The notes below the pieces were generated by a model. That model was not told the origin of the DNA, made no database searches, and saw only the letters and a program-made list of their open reading frames with translations. Position numbers and translations under genes: made by a program. From Elmis aenea (taxonomy: Eukaryota; Arthropoda; Insecta; Coleoptera; Elmidae), in the NCBI GenBank assembly GCA_947652605.1, contig OX393576.1:15030575-15094574 (forward strand): DNA of 64,000 bases. Reading direction: 5' to 3'. Numbering within the stretch: position 1 is the first letter of the stretch; the number at the start of each line of letters is the position of its first letter. Below are positions 46,798 through 61,700 of this stretch, piece after piece.

Positions 46798-49700
46798 CTA
46801 TAAAACACATGCAGTATAAATAAAACAATATTGTTCCAATTCTTGAAACACCAAACAGATAGACCTCACTTTTTGAAAACTTGTCTGTATTCATTTGTGT
46901 GCATTTTCGCATTGTTTAGCCTCAAAATTACGTCATCAGGGAAGTTAACGTTACAAGTATTTACCAATAATGTAGCACTTTTGTTTTACAAACGACAAGT
47001 GTTTTTACTTTTACTCCACATTGCTTACATTTTGGCACTTGTTTTACATCAGCGCGGCCTACTTCGGTGCATAAAAATGCAATTAAATGGCTACTTTTTT
47101 GAAAAGTATTGAATATCTCAACAACTACGGGGTTTAGACATAGGACACCCCTCAAAAAAATTGAAGGGGAGAAAAAATGCTATCGAATAGCATAATAAAA
47201 CAAGGGTGTTTACATTTGAAATGTTGCTCCCAACTGGACTAACATTATTGCTAAAACTTATTTCTTAACTTTAAAAAACGAGGTGGCTACGATTTTTTTA
47301 AGTTAAGCCTGCTTGTGTAAGATTTTTCGGAAAAAAATTAATAAGTTGGCAACACTGGCACTAATTTAAAAAATAAACAGACATTCATGTAGAGGTTAAA
47401 AAATGACATCCGATGACGTAAAAATATACAGAGTGTTCCCTTTAAAAAAATCTTTGTTTTTGTTATAGCGCAAAAATGGGACACCCTGTATAGATGAAAA
47501 TAATTTTACGACGTAGATCTTTTCAAACCAATAACTTTATTTTCTTTCTATCTCCTACGGGCGGGGCGCTATGAAAGCCCGACGCACTAATAAATCACCC
47601 TGTAAATCGAGAATGTTTTATTTCAAATAAATTTTCAAAACAAAAATACTTTTGTTGCCATTTTTTAATGTATATACCTATCGTTTTTTGGTTCTTAAAA
47701 ACGACCAGCAATGACAATATTTTTAGTAAACCAAGCTTTTTTTTAATGATGATGAAAATTAAAATTGCTACCCACAAAAAGAATCAAAAAACCATTTTTA
47801 ACAACTTACATTCGTTCGAAAATCTGAATAAATAGATGACGTACCAACTTTGGCACGCCATCAGTGTCTTAATTAAAAAGTCGTACAAAAAATGACATTT
47901 AGAAAATAAACAGTGCAATCCGAACAATTTCAAAAAATAGTTACCAGCAACATAGAAACACTTACTTGAAACTGGAAAATTGGTTGTCCAAATTGTTTTC
48001 TTTCCAGTGTATAAGGAATAGTAGCATCAAAACATCCTTGGGCTAAGCCGACCATCTGAGCAGCAATACCAATTCTTCCTTCATTAAGGAAACCAGCTGC
48101 ATACTTATATCCTTTTCCATATTCACCCAGTATGTTGGATTCATGTACTTTCACGTTTTCAAATGTAACCATACACGTGCCAGATGCACAAATTCCTAGT
48201 TTGTTTTCTGGTCTGTTAACTGTTAGTCCTGGAGCATCACGTTCTATTATGAAACAAGTTATACCTTTATATCCCTGGAACACAAACAATCTTTGAGAAT
48301 ATATTTAACAGATTAATTTGATATATTAATTTACGCCTGTGGCCTGATTTGGGGTTTTAATGATTTTTAGGACGGTAATAAGTATCTATTATTAATAAAC
48401 TAGGCTACTGAAAAATGAAAAGAATAACATTTAAAAGACAAGATAGCAACACTGGGTGACTCAGTATAAGACTAAACGCAAAATATGAACCTTATACATG
48501 GGGAATTACCGTATGTTATCGAGTAATTGACGAGCTTTGGAGATACATTTAGAAAAGGGAAATACCGAAGAAAACAAAGGTGGAGATAAATCATAAATTG
48601 TTGAGTCTTGTTCTAATCTACGTAAGCGAATTATGGGCTATGATAAAAAAATCAAAGAATCTGGATTAATAGTGTTTTTAAGGAAAATTTAAGGAAAAAC
48701 AGATAAAATCACAATTTAAACATTCAGGAAATCTGGATGTAAAAGAAAGTAAGCTCAGCATCCAAGTGTGTATATCGAATGAGACAAGATAGGATGCCCT
48801 GAAAATACGATGAAGAATGAGCTGGACAAAATAATCGAAAGGGAAGACCAAGAAAATCTTGGAATTAAGAGATAGAAGAAACTTTCATGAACAGAAGAAT
48901 CAAGTGAAATGGGGACAATGGGGTAAGGAGTTGCTAGAAAATAACAAGAAATGGAAGGAGACATGAACAAAACATAAGTAAATCCTCACAGTTAAGGATA
49001 GAGAGGCTTAAGTTAGGGAAGAAGAAAAAAACTAATTTACAACTTTTCCTTTTGTTTTGCGTAATTTTTACTGTAAATCAATGTCTTTTAACTGATGGTT
49101 AGATCAAAGCGACTAAAAGAAAAGGTACTGAAAATAATAATTAAACCTAAAAATCATAAAAATATCAAAACAAACCATATTTAGTAGCAAAAGGAAAAAC
49201 AATATTTGCACTAAGGAGAAATATGATAATTTTGTTTCTGCAATACTAATCTTATTTATATATATATATAGCGAGTATTTGCAGCTATTGCCGCTTCTCG
49301 CATCCTAATCGCCATTTATCCTTATCGTTCCAGTCATCTTCTCGTAAACCTCTCTTTTTCATTTCCTCATCTATGTTGTTTTTTCACATCTTCCGTGGTC
49401 TCCCTCGTTTATTTCTTTGTGCTGGAGTCCAGTTCCATACTTTTATTGGTATTCTTTCTTCCTTCATTCTGCGCAGATGTCCGTACCATCTTAACTGTTT
49501 TTCATTTATATGATCGATAATAGTGCCTTTTATTTTCATTTTATCTCTGATGTCCTCATTTCTAACGTGATCGTACAAGGATAGGCCGCAGCATCTTCTC
49601 CAATATGCCATCTCGGCCGAGAGTAGTCTTTGATTCATTGATTTGTCCCTTACCCATATCTCTGCCCCATATGTCAATACTGGTTCTATTATCGTTTTAA

Positions 49701-52700
49701 ATATATTTATTTTTGTTTTTCTAGTTAGGTTTTTATTCCACAAGATTGGATGTAATGTTTTTATCATATTCTTTCCTGTGCCTATTTTCTTCATTATGTC
49801 CTTGTTGTCTCTTCCATCTTCGCATATTGTTACTCCCAGATATTCGTACTGACTAACGTTTTTTATCGTTCCGTTGTCTAACTGTATGTCATGTCCTCTT
49901 CCACCTATGACCATATACTGTGTTTTCTCTGTATTTACCTCCAGTCCCCACTTCTTGTATTCCTCTATAAGCTTATTTAGCATGTACGTCATATCTTGCT
50001 GATCTTCTGAAATAACTATTTGATCATCTGCAAAGAGGATCGTGTATATCGGGCTCTCGCCCAAATACAGAGAAAACCATGCCGTCGCAAAAGCCGGAAA
50101 CCAAGTCTCTCAACCATTCTCGCCTTCGAAAGGAGTAAAACAAGGCTGCTGCCTCTCCACTACACTTTTTAAAATTTACCTATGTGCGGCCTTAAAACAT
50201 TGGACCAGAAAATGCAGTCCGATGGGAGCACTAATCTTATTTAATTTTTTTAAATTTTATCATAAACATACTTATAATCACAAATAACTGAATACTATAA
50301 GACTAAAAGCACTTTCATTTAAACAAGGAAAATACATTTCTAAATAAACGTTTTGGGTGTAGGTATTTTGACCCATCCAATCAATAAATGCTTATTTTGA
50401 AAGAGTCTTTAAATGATGCAGTTAGTTTAAGATAAATTGTGCAATTAAAATGTTGAGATTCGTTCAATCAACATTTTGAAAAATTAAGCATTTGTTCAGA
50501 GTTGTTTTTTTTTCTTGGAGGTAGATAAAGAAAAAGTCCACTCTAATTCGTGTAATCGTTGGTCACGTATTAATCTTTATGGATAAAGATGTTACCTTTG
50601 AAGGATCAGCATTGGCCATAACTAAAAATATTCCAGCAATATCTGAGTTGGAAATCCACATTTTTGAACCATTAATATAATAGTGTTCTCCATCTTTTTT
50701 AGCGGTAGTTTTAAGTGAAAAAGCATCGGTTCCAGAAGACGGCTCAGTCAAACAGAAACTACTAGGCTAGAAATAAAATAATATTAGAAAACAATTTGAA
50801 TCAGCAACCACTTATTAAAAATTCAAATTAGTTTTGTTTTGCTTACAGTGTCTGTGGCAAGACGTGGCAAATATTTTTGCTTTTGTTCAGGAGTTCCCAA
50901 CTTTCTGACGACATTGTTTATTAGGGTATTTTGTAAATCGACAAGTACGGCTGTGGCTGGATCGACTTTGGAAATTTCTTCAACTGTTACCATCGTGGTC
51001 ATAAAGTTGCAACCTGATCCTCCATATTCGGTTTCTATTTCAATACCCATCAACTAAAACAGATGAATATTACACTAAAAATGTTTAAATTATTTAAGCT
51101 TTTGCAAAACAAACAAATCGTGTTTTAATGAAGAAGTAAATAGGACTTTGAATAAAAAATAAAAGCATATATGGGGACTTTACAATTTGAAAAATAAAAG
51201 AATTCCATAACTAGTTTTTTTGTAGACACACGATATAAGGTATAATAGAACACAAATACAAAATAGTAACAAACAGCTGTAGTAAACAGTCCCGTTCTAA
51301 AGGTTGTCTGTCCCCAAGGCCGTCCTGTAGAAAAGATCGAGACTTTCATAACATATTAGTATGTTTATATAATGTAATACAAAATAGGGATAATCTTGGC
51401 AAAGTGAACGCTTAGCACGTGCTATCCTCGTTTAAACATTTTAAGGCTAATACAAATAATATTGTTACATAATTTTGAACGTATAAATGAAGATTGTTTA
51501 CCACTGAAATAACAAAAACCTTTTTCTTTAAATAAGCAAACTAATTTTATGAGTCAATGTTGCACTTAAACGATTCTCTATAAATTCCAAAGTTTTTTAA
51601 AAGAAGATACGCTATAAAATGCTCAAATTCTTTAACAATTTGCAGCAAAACTAAATACGTTTTATAAGTTTGAGGAGCTCGCCAATGGGCAACCTCCTAC
51701 ATGACAATGTATCAGTTTCATATAAATTACTGGATGTCTCTTTGGGACAGAATGTAATATTCCGGGAGTTACGCAAAAAAAAAAGTTTGAAGGGCCTATA
51801 ATACCTTTAAATGTATACAAAACTATTTAATACAATTTAAAAAAAATTCTAAATTTTAGGGTGTCATGACGTTTGCCTATTATCTTTGGGGCACCGCTGC
51901 TAATTTTCCCAAAATAATTTATTTCAAGCGTAGCCTTGAAGAATTATGTTGTATATATCCGCATGCCACTTGTAACACCAGTTTTGAATGTCACAGAATT
52001 TTAGAATCTGTTTAAAATCATTTTAGTGGTGAAAGAAAATTCATTACGAAATACAAAAATAATTGTATGTACAGATTATCAGAAAATTGTAAAGAGAAAT
52101 AATACTCGTATCGAGTAGCGCAAAATAAGTAATAAAATAATTACTAAAGTAAGTGTATGTGTTTATTTAAATTAGCTAAACCTGTAACATAACATTCTTT
52201 TTCATGAACCTTATTCACGCATATTAATCAAATACATTACAGTTATTATTTACTTTCACTGTTTATTTTTAAAGCAATTTCTGTACCAGTTTTACAGACT
52301 GTTTCTTAGATATTAAGTTTTCAGTCCTTTCTACAGGCATGCCCTCTTATTCGTCAGTTTAGGGACCGAGGCCTCGGCAAATATGGAAAAACGGCGAGAA
52401 GTGAAGCGTAGCCTTATTTGACTTGCAAATGCATTTAGGGCCAAGGGTAATTTAAATAACATGTATATACAGGGTGAGCCACATAGAAGGGCCACTATTG
52501 GGATCTAGTAAACGGTAAGAGCTACAAAGAATTTTGAATTAGACAAATTAATTGTTCCCCTTTCTGAGACCTGTTCAGTGATGTTTTATTGTTTTAAAAA
52601 AGTTCCATGGCACGCTAGATAATAAACAAATGGGCATTTTTTATAAATCGTTGATAACTCGGTTACACTTGATGGTACAAACATATTTTTGGGGAAAAAC

Positions 52701-55700
52701 TTATACTCCTAGATTTTTTTACGCGCTCTAAAATGAAAACATTCATTTGTTTCAATATTGTTTAAATTCATGGCAATCTATAGCTTCATAGACACTTTTT
52801 AATGAATTTTATTTGTTTTGAACCTAAATATCAAAATAAATACTTTATATTATTGAAAAGAAGGAAAAAATGCTTTTTCATGAGATTATAACATGACCAA
52901 CCATGGTTTTCATTTAAAAAATGCAAGTTTGTAATTTATCTTAAGTTGTAATGTTTTCATATTACAGTGCGTAAAAAAATCTACAACTTTTTACCCAACA
53001 ATATTTTTGTACCATCATGTATAACCGAATTATTAACGATTTAAAAAAAAATGTCTATTTTTGTTTTTGTTCATTATCTAGCGTGCCATGAAACTTTCTT
53101 AAAACATTAAGGCATCACTGAACAGGTCTCAGAAAGGGGAACAATTTGTCTAATTTAAACTTCTTTGCAGCTCTTACGGTTTACGAGATCCCAATAGTGG
53201 CCTTTCTATGTGGACCACCCTGTATATGTTGAAACTGCAAGTAAAATCCATTGTAGGTTTAAAGAAGGAAAAAATGCAGAAAAACTTGTTTATTCAGCAA
53301 CGAGAGACGCTGAAAAACGATGAATGTGCGAGCGACGATTAAGCGAAGCGACTGTATTTCGCTTTTGACAGTTCATTGAAAATAAAACAATTTTTGAATT
53401 TTTACAATTTTAACAAATTGTTTGGTGCACTGTCACTGTGGTTCATAACGATTTTTTAGTTAGGGAAGGTACAAAAATGATTATCACTATTTTAAAAGGA
53501 GGAAATGCCGTTTCCTCAAAAATAAAGTTGTTTCACAAACACATTTCTACAATATACATAAAAAACACCGTAATTGCCAGTTCAAATCGTCGTACATAAA
53601 ATTTTTATATGTGTTTTAATTAGGTTTATTTAATTATAAATACATTTACTATACTATAATATTAGTGATACCTTATCACAAATAAAACGTAAAACGTGGA
53701 GTACAAAAGCGCTTATTGTATGTAGTTGTAACAAAACGTTTTTGCAGAACTCCGAATGTGTTTATTTATGATCAGTTGTGTAAGTTTCTTCAATGTAGCA
53801 AATAATTGATCAAATTGAAGTAAGAATATAAGTAATAAATAATCCTTTGTTTTTTATTATTTAAACGTCATTTTTAAATAACAAGTGTAGATATAAAAAA
53901 ACAGCGCTGATTTTTGACTATCATCTTTTAAGTTAAGGGTCCTTTTCACGTGAGGATTTGCCCGCCGTATCTGTCCACTGTACAAATCCGCTGTTGGTCG
54001 CCAAAGACGACGAGCAATTATTTAGATACACACAGGCGGATTTGTATAGTGGACAAGAACGGTGGATCTGTGAAAAGAACCCTTTAGTCCAGGGGTTCCC
54101 AAAGTTTTGACCAAGCGGGACAAATTGTAGACTCCGAATATTTGGCGGGCAAAAAAAAGAAGTGTTTTTGTCGTTTTTGAGACCTTGATTCGTGGAGAAC
54201 AGACAAAATCTCGAAATGTCAAAATATGTAGGTACCAATATAAATTATTATTTTGTAAATAGAAAATTATCTGGTATGATTTCAAGAATGTAGGTACTAT
54301 TACTACATATTTTATTATTAAGTTGGTCCTAGTTCTCAAGTAAATAAATTCTAATCTTCTACAATTAATATAAGTTAATGATATTCAAATTAAATATATT
54401 TGTTACATAAATATTGTACCCATTGTTAAAAATTACAAATTCAAAGTATACCTTAAGTCAACATTAAAGTTTACAGTTGAATAAAAATATCTAATATTAG
54501 CGTGCTTATCCAAGGTTTTCCTTATCTTGAGGGTGCTTATATAATGTTTATTTTATAAAGTAAAAAGTTTTTCTTGACAAATTAACTGTCGAGATGAATT
54601 AAACGTTAATAACAAAACAATAATAAATTTTATAAAAATTTCGTATCATTATTACAATATCATATAAATCGTGATAAATAAAATGGACTTTTATATTTAC
54701 TTTGGAAATATTCCTAATGTTAAGTAATTAATATGTACAGAAAAATTAAGTGTATATTTAAATTGAAGTGTATAAAATGTGCTAGCCTGTTTTTTCATGT
54801 AGTATTACCTCAACAAATCTGCCATGACATAATAACTATAAATCTAATATCGTATTGTAAATCAGCAAAATATTTGAGCTATACAATGATCCTTTAACAA
54901 GTCATCCTTTGTTTTCTAGATTTTACTCTAAAAAATGCAATTTAAATTGCATTACTTATTTGCTGTTTATAATTAACAAAAAAATAAATACGCTGCCTCG
55001 TTTTTTAAGTGTATTGTGCTATACATATATTTGTGTTTTTTATTTAATATCACAAACTTTGTAAGTGTCACCTCTATTGGCAAATGTGGCAGTCGGGTGC
55101 ACAGTCTTTTGGGGGTTGGTTGATATATTGTTCACAAGATATATTGGAAGATGGATTGTGTTAGTAGACTAATAGTAGTAATAATAGACTAATCAGTAGT
55201 TATAATACGTTGTATTTTTTTTTTAAATGTGGAACTTGGAATTTATGAGTTGAAATAGAAACACATGCTTATAATTTGAAAGCTAGGAACGGAGTCCCTG
55301 TATGTACACGATCTGAAAACTATTGGGTGAAAACTGCCACGCTAGGTCTAATTAATCCCTTCAGGGAGATTAGCGATCATACCATCCAAAATAATGGATC
55401 AGTTTAAAAAAGGGTTATAAAATTGTCAGAACTAGTTTTTATAGGTACCTAAGTCAATCAAGGGCCCTCTAATTTTTATCACTTTAATAGCATAGCAATA
55501 GCGTCGATAGCATGAGATGTAGCTTAAAAAGTTGTCGACAGAGGCAAAAATATTTACTTAAAATATTTTTGTCACAACTTTGAATTTTTTGTTAAGCAGG
55601 TTATTAACATTTATTATAATTTAAAACTAAACCAGAACACTCACAGTGTGTATGTAAAATTTGTTAAATGTAAAGTTATTTAGTGCAATTTAACGAACAT

Positions 55701-58700
55701 TTATAGCACGCTGCATGTAAATTAAGAGGCAGCATCAAAACTACAGTGTTACTTATAGACGCTTGGTGCAAAACCAAAACGAAGAACTTACACTTAAACC
55801 TTGAATTCATCGAATGATTTAAAATTGCTCTTGACTTGCCAATTACGATTATATGATGCAACCAGCATACCGTTTCTGGTCTTTAAAAATAAGTTGTTTT
55901 ACGTCAGAACGTTGATAACCCAATATTGCTGGCAGCTAAGATCAGCAGATGTTGGTAATCATCAAAATGTGTGCAGAGCAACAATCAAAAAACGTGTTTT
56001 ACTCTAATCAAACCTTATCAAAAGTAGTTTCGTCATAGATGAGATAATTCGTTACCCAATAAAAGCTGGAGTTTGAAATGAGTATTAGACTTTTAAATAT
56101 CAATCAATCAAATAAACAACAAACGGAAAGTTATTTGTAGAGACAACAGTAAGCGTTATCTTGTGCATTTTGCAAGTCATTTCAAAATAACATACAATAG
56201 TTTTTATACTTTACAGTTAGTCGTTTTTAGGTTTTTACAAATAATATCTAAACTTCATTCAGTATTTCAGTGGGGGCAGTGGTGAGCTATGAAATTTTTA
56301 ACAAAGGGCTCGCTCATAGTTAAATAAAAACAAAAAAATAATGTTAATTATATGTTGGGAAAAAAATGGCATTTTATTCAAACGTGAATAATCGATTGAT
56401 TGTACATAATTCAAAAAATTCTATTGTGCGACGGGTTATTCTAAATTTAATCGTCATTGCTTGATAGGCATGACTTCGTCGCTTTACAAATGTATGTAAT
56501 GACAATGATTTTAAGATATATTTTTTCTTGAAAAAATTGTTATCAAGAAGAACAAGGGGCTCGCAAATTAAGGAATAATTTAACAAAGGGCTAGCGCGAG
56601 CCCCCGCAAGCCCCCTACAGCTCACCACTGAGTGGGGGATATTGTTTTAATTTGCAAAAATAATACTGAATAATTTCAAACGGGGCATGGTAATAGAGCA
56701 ATTAGAAAAGGATCTAGGGGGGCTAGATGCAAAAAGTGAGTTGTAAGAAAGAGTTGTGGGGGTCTAGGGGGTCTAGGGGGCGGCAGCCCCCCGAATAAGC
56801 GCCATAGGCATTTTTTTGTAATTTTTAAGGTAAAACGTACCCAAAAATTGCATGTATGAGTAAAAATACAAACATAATATATTTTATATGTATAGAAAAG
56901 CAGTCTGTCGCGCAATTTTGAAATGCAGTAATTATAATTTTAGTTCTTTTCCAATTTTCGGGGGGGATTTTTACCCCTAATCCTCCCTTGCGTACGCCAC
57001 TGCCAACAACTACGTCAAGACATGATTAAAATAAAATTCAAAATTTAACGCAAAAAATGCAAAAACTCGTGCATAAAAATTAAGTTATTAATAAAAAATA
57101 TTAATAGGCACAGAATTCATTAGGATTAATTTTATTGCTTATGTAATTAATGGTATAGAGATTAAAAACGTAAATATACTACAGTGTAGTATAAGTATAC
57201 AACTCTAACATTATCGTTATGAACTTATACTCGTAAATTGTAACTATAAATATTTATTTCAAATTAAGTTATTGCTCATTAAACCTGTTTTCATTTTACA
57301 ATCAATTAGGTACAGTTTGATTTCAATATTCTGTGTTTTATTAGGCACAGTAAATATTGAGGTTTCGTTATGTTTTATTATGAGACTGATTTTAAAAATC
57401 TCGCATAATACGGGTGTACATAATTAGATATTCCAAAGCAGGAAAACTATTTTTAAATAAAAATAAAGTTTTTACATAATTTAATGTCAGTTAAGATATT
57501 TATAATAAATTTTGATATTTATGTTATTGATGAAATTATCACAGTATTACAAAGATTTTAACACAAATTAAACGAAAATAACAGTTTTTAAATATCCCGA
57601 GATTTCCCGGGACAATAAGTTAGTATTTCCCGGGAAAAAAATAGTTTAAAATACACCGGGATCCCGGGAGAGAAACCCTAGTCGCAGATAAAGGGCCTGC
57701 ACAGTCAAACAGTTTGGATGGTTATTGGTTACTAGACATTCCAAATTAGTCATGACGTGTGTTTTGTAAGGGACTTAAAGTAATCGAAGACTATGGATGG
57801 AATATGACAACTTTTATTTTTAAAGCTGTAAAAATTGTCTTGAAATCGTAGAACCAGTTTTGATCGTTTATTTTACATTATAAGTAAAATGCTCATCATA
57901 TATGTTTGTTTCTTAATATACAGTTTTATTGGAGCATGTCTACACTTTTTAAAAATTTAACTTTCGTCGCATATTATTATTTGAATCGGAACATCTTACA
58001 TTTTGAAAAGGAGAAAAGTGCCAAGTACAAATATTTCGGTTGAAAGAACTTTTATAAAAACATTCAGACTTCGGTTTATTTTAAGTTGGCCAAAAATTAA
58101 GAATGCGAGCTGTTTGTTAACTTATATTGTTAAGATAATTAAGCAGAGTACGATGAATTGACTGGGAGACGAGACGAGGAATCGCAAACCCCTCAAGCAA
58201 TTGTTTGTTTTACATTAACTAAACGTTTTATGCATATAAAAATATAAGCAGGTTGTCCCAGAGATCATTACCACCTCGCATATCTTGTTTGCTTTAAGAA
58301 ATGATACCAATTAAACCTTATATTTTGCTATAAAAAAATCGGCAACAAACTAAAAATTTTAATTTGTTTAAAAAAAAGCATAATAATTTTTTTTCCAAAT
58401 GGCAGGGGCATAACTTTAAATCAAAATCAAAGGTAAATATTTTTTTCTGTATAGTTACTTCTGTTATTTTTATTTTTTTTCAGTACGCTATGAAAGCAAC
58501 CTCTTTCAATATGCCAGAGTTAATACAAGATGTTTGATAATAAAGTTAATCATAATAATTCAATTAGCTTTAAAAACCAAAAATGTTCGTAAAAAAATTC
58601 GTTTAGGCACAGGTGTGATACCTGATAAATTTTGTATTTTTTACGAAAAAATCATTAAAAGTATTAAAATGTATACATCCCTAAAAAGATGGTGTAATTT

Positions 58701-61700
58701 TGAGTTTAAACCTCACTAGTTCCCTTAAAAAGTAGGTTAACGTATTTCTAATATACAGGGTGTTTCGTAAAAAATGCGAAAAATTTGGAAAGTGATTCCT
58801 TATCGAAAATTGAGCTTGGTATAAAATATTTTCCTTAGACGTCTCCTTTCGGAGTTACAATCCCTTAAAGGGGAGCGGTAAAATTGGGTTTTTATTTTAT
58901 TTCTCAAATTTGGATAAATGTAGGAGAATGATATTTGGCAGATGTGTTATACAGCTTATACTTATTGCAAGATTTCCCATAGTAATATTTTCAATCATCT
59001 CCCACCTTCACAGGGGGCTGAAAAGTGCAACCCTTGTTGGTTTTTTTATCAAAACTTTTTGGTGGGTTAAAATGTTACAATTTAAAAATTTGATTTTTAA
59101 AGCTTAGTTGTTTATTTAGAATTTTTTTTATTCTTTAGTTTCTTAAAAAACCTACAATTTTTGAGTAAAAAATAAAATAAGTAAGTGGTTTGTTTATGTT
59201 CATGTTGGGTAGAAGTGACGGGTGTAATTCATTTTGACGTTTACGTGGCGACAACGCTAAAACGCCCGTCAATTCTACCCAATATGAACATAAACAAACC
59301 ATGGCAACCACCACAACGATTCGTTTTATATTGGAATTTTTAATATTAAATAATAATGCTTACTAATCTGTTTTTTTTACTCAAAAACTGTAGGTTTTAC
59401 GAACAGTTAAAAAAATTAAAAAAAAACAAACAAAAAATCAAGCTTTAAGAAAAAAAATTGCAAAATTTTAACCCACCAAAAAGTTCTGATAAAAAACAAA
59501 CAGGGGTGGCACTTTTCAGTCACCTGTGAAGGTGGGAGATGATTGAAAATATTAATATGGGAAACCTTTTAACAAGTATAAAACATCTACCAAATATACC
59601 ATTCTCCTTCATTTATATAAAAGACCCTCCTTAATTTTCGATAAGGAATCACCTCCCGATTTTTTTCGCATTTTTTACGAAACACTGTATAATTATCAAA
59701 TTTCTAAACTATTTTTACGTCAATTTAAACAGCTTTTTTCTTCATTTAATTATATTTAAAACTTGTTGAGGCTATTTATAAAACAAATGGGATAATTGAT
59801 TATGATTTCTGAGACACTTATATACACAGGGTGTTCATCTAGCACCCAGTGTGTATTTACTTAATTTCTTTATTATTGGGTAATTATTATAGACAACAAA
59901 GTTTGAATAATAGGTTTGTTTGAAGATATTTACCGTAAACTAAAATTGTGTTTCATTTGCGCGCAAGAATACGTAACTTTCATGCTTTAAATATCCTGTA
60001 CTTTTATTTATTATATTCTCATTGAAATTATCTTTCAAATATGTTCAAGGTTTTTTGCACCAAAATTAACCGTTTTTGGGTTCTCACCATAGTTTTGCCC
60101 TCATAAATCAATTATTCACGTCACCTTTCATGTAATACAAAAAATCTAGAAGAACTTCTTTGACGAAAATTTAGTATTATATTTGAATAAATTATTTTAA
60201 AACAATTTCAAAGTTTACTAAGTAGTTCACTTAAATCAAATATTTAGTGCTCTCTTATAAAAATAACTTATAAATGCTTAAAATTCATTAAAACGGATCG
60301 ACCTAAACAAACACCCTGTGTATTATTTCAAAAATTTGTTTGGACAGGAGCTACTTACTATAAAAGCGTTGTCTATTAAAAGTGCGAAACATTTGCTCTG
60401 GTATTGTGAAGTTATTAAATAATATATTTTGTTTAAGTCCTGTATCTGTCAATATTTTTTAACAAAGGGTAATCACTCAAAAACGGTTAATTTTGGTACA
60501 AAAAAAAATTTGAAAGACGATTTGTATTAATTAATAAACGCGATATAAAGGAAATGTACACTAGATGGACACCTTGTATAAAAAACTGAAGGATACTTTC
60601 CCGATATTAAGTTCCGATTACGTTTTCTTATTGCAGATGTTTATTATCCTCAAGAAACATTTAGTCTAGTTTGTGTAAAAAAATGTGTATTCCAATAGAA
60701 TGATTAACCCAAATAACCTTTTAAAATTACCACTTTTCATGTTTTTAAAATCAGTGTAATTGACGCTCCAACTCAAAACTAATTGAATAATTACAAGAAC
60801 ATTAAACATATTTTTACATCTTATAATTAGATAAGATTTTTTAACATAAATTTCTACGCTAACTGTAGAAGCAAAGGTTATTTTAAAACGTTGATCGTTC
60901 CAATAAAAATTATGCAGTAGTTCGAGTTATTGTAATTCAAGGTTTCATTTGCAATACGAATATGTCACTACTGGTATTTTAAAGAAGTATTACATTTATA
61001 ATTCACATGCAAACGCTTTTTACAACAAAAATTATCAAATATTCACAAATAGGTACACTAAAAAAAACCATATAATCTTTAGTGGAAAATTGAAACGATA
61101 AATAACAAACAAAACATTATTTTGCAATGATAATCTAACGTGAGTTTATTACTTCATAAGTAACTAAAGTCATTTTTCAAGTTCTGCTTGTCTTTTAGCT
61201 GTCAGCATTCTTATCTCTGTTTTGATAAAGTTCTGAATATAAGCTTGTAGTTAAGCTAGGGCAAACAGCCTTTGAAAATAAGATCTTGAACGTCCTCTTG
61301 CAAAAATTAACAAACGAAACATTATTTGCCCAATAAAACGCGAAAGAATTTTAGATAAAGCGTTTTATTTGTTTTTTAATGCTAACACACGTAAAACAAT
61401 TTTTATTGCTACTTCAAGTCATATATTACTATAAATAACCAATCTAAAAAAATTTAAATATAATTTTAAAAAAATTTTGCCGACCTTTACTGTAATGCCA
61501 TTTGACTTTTAACTTAAAATTTTGCAAATTGCGTTACAAAATCATCTACGATAGTAAATAAACGCCCAAGTAGATAATATGACGGCATATTTAATACACC
61601 TGAGCGATTTAAAAACAAATTCAAACACTTTCTTTTAACTTACCCCATTTTGGAAAAGCATATCCACAACGGATGGTATAATTCGTCCTTCTTTTTCCAT

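Noticed and set aside
56639..57005. One hAT element bounded by CAGTGGGGG and CGCCACTG
   Set aside because: The supposed left end overlaps the target duplication of the MITE at 56277, and no 8-bp duplication matches outside.
58910..59107. 65-codon frame shared with 44551-44883
   Set aside because: The shared reading comes from the repeated arm of a foldback family and has no recognisable protein features.
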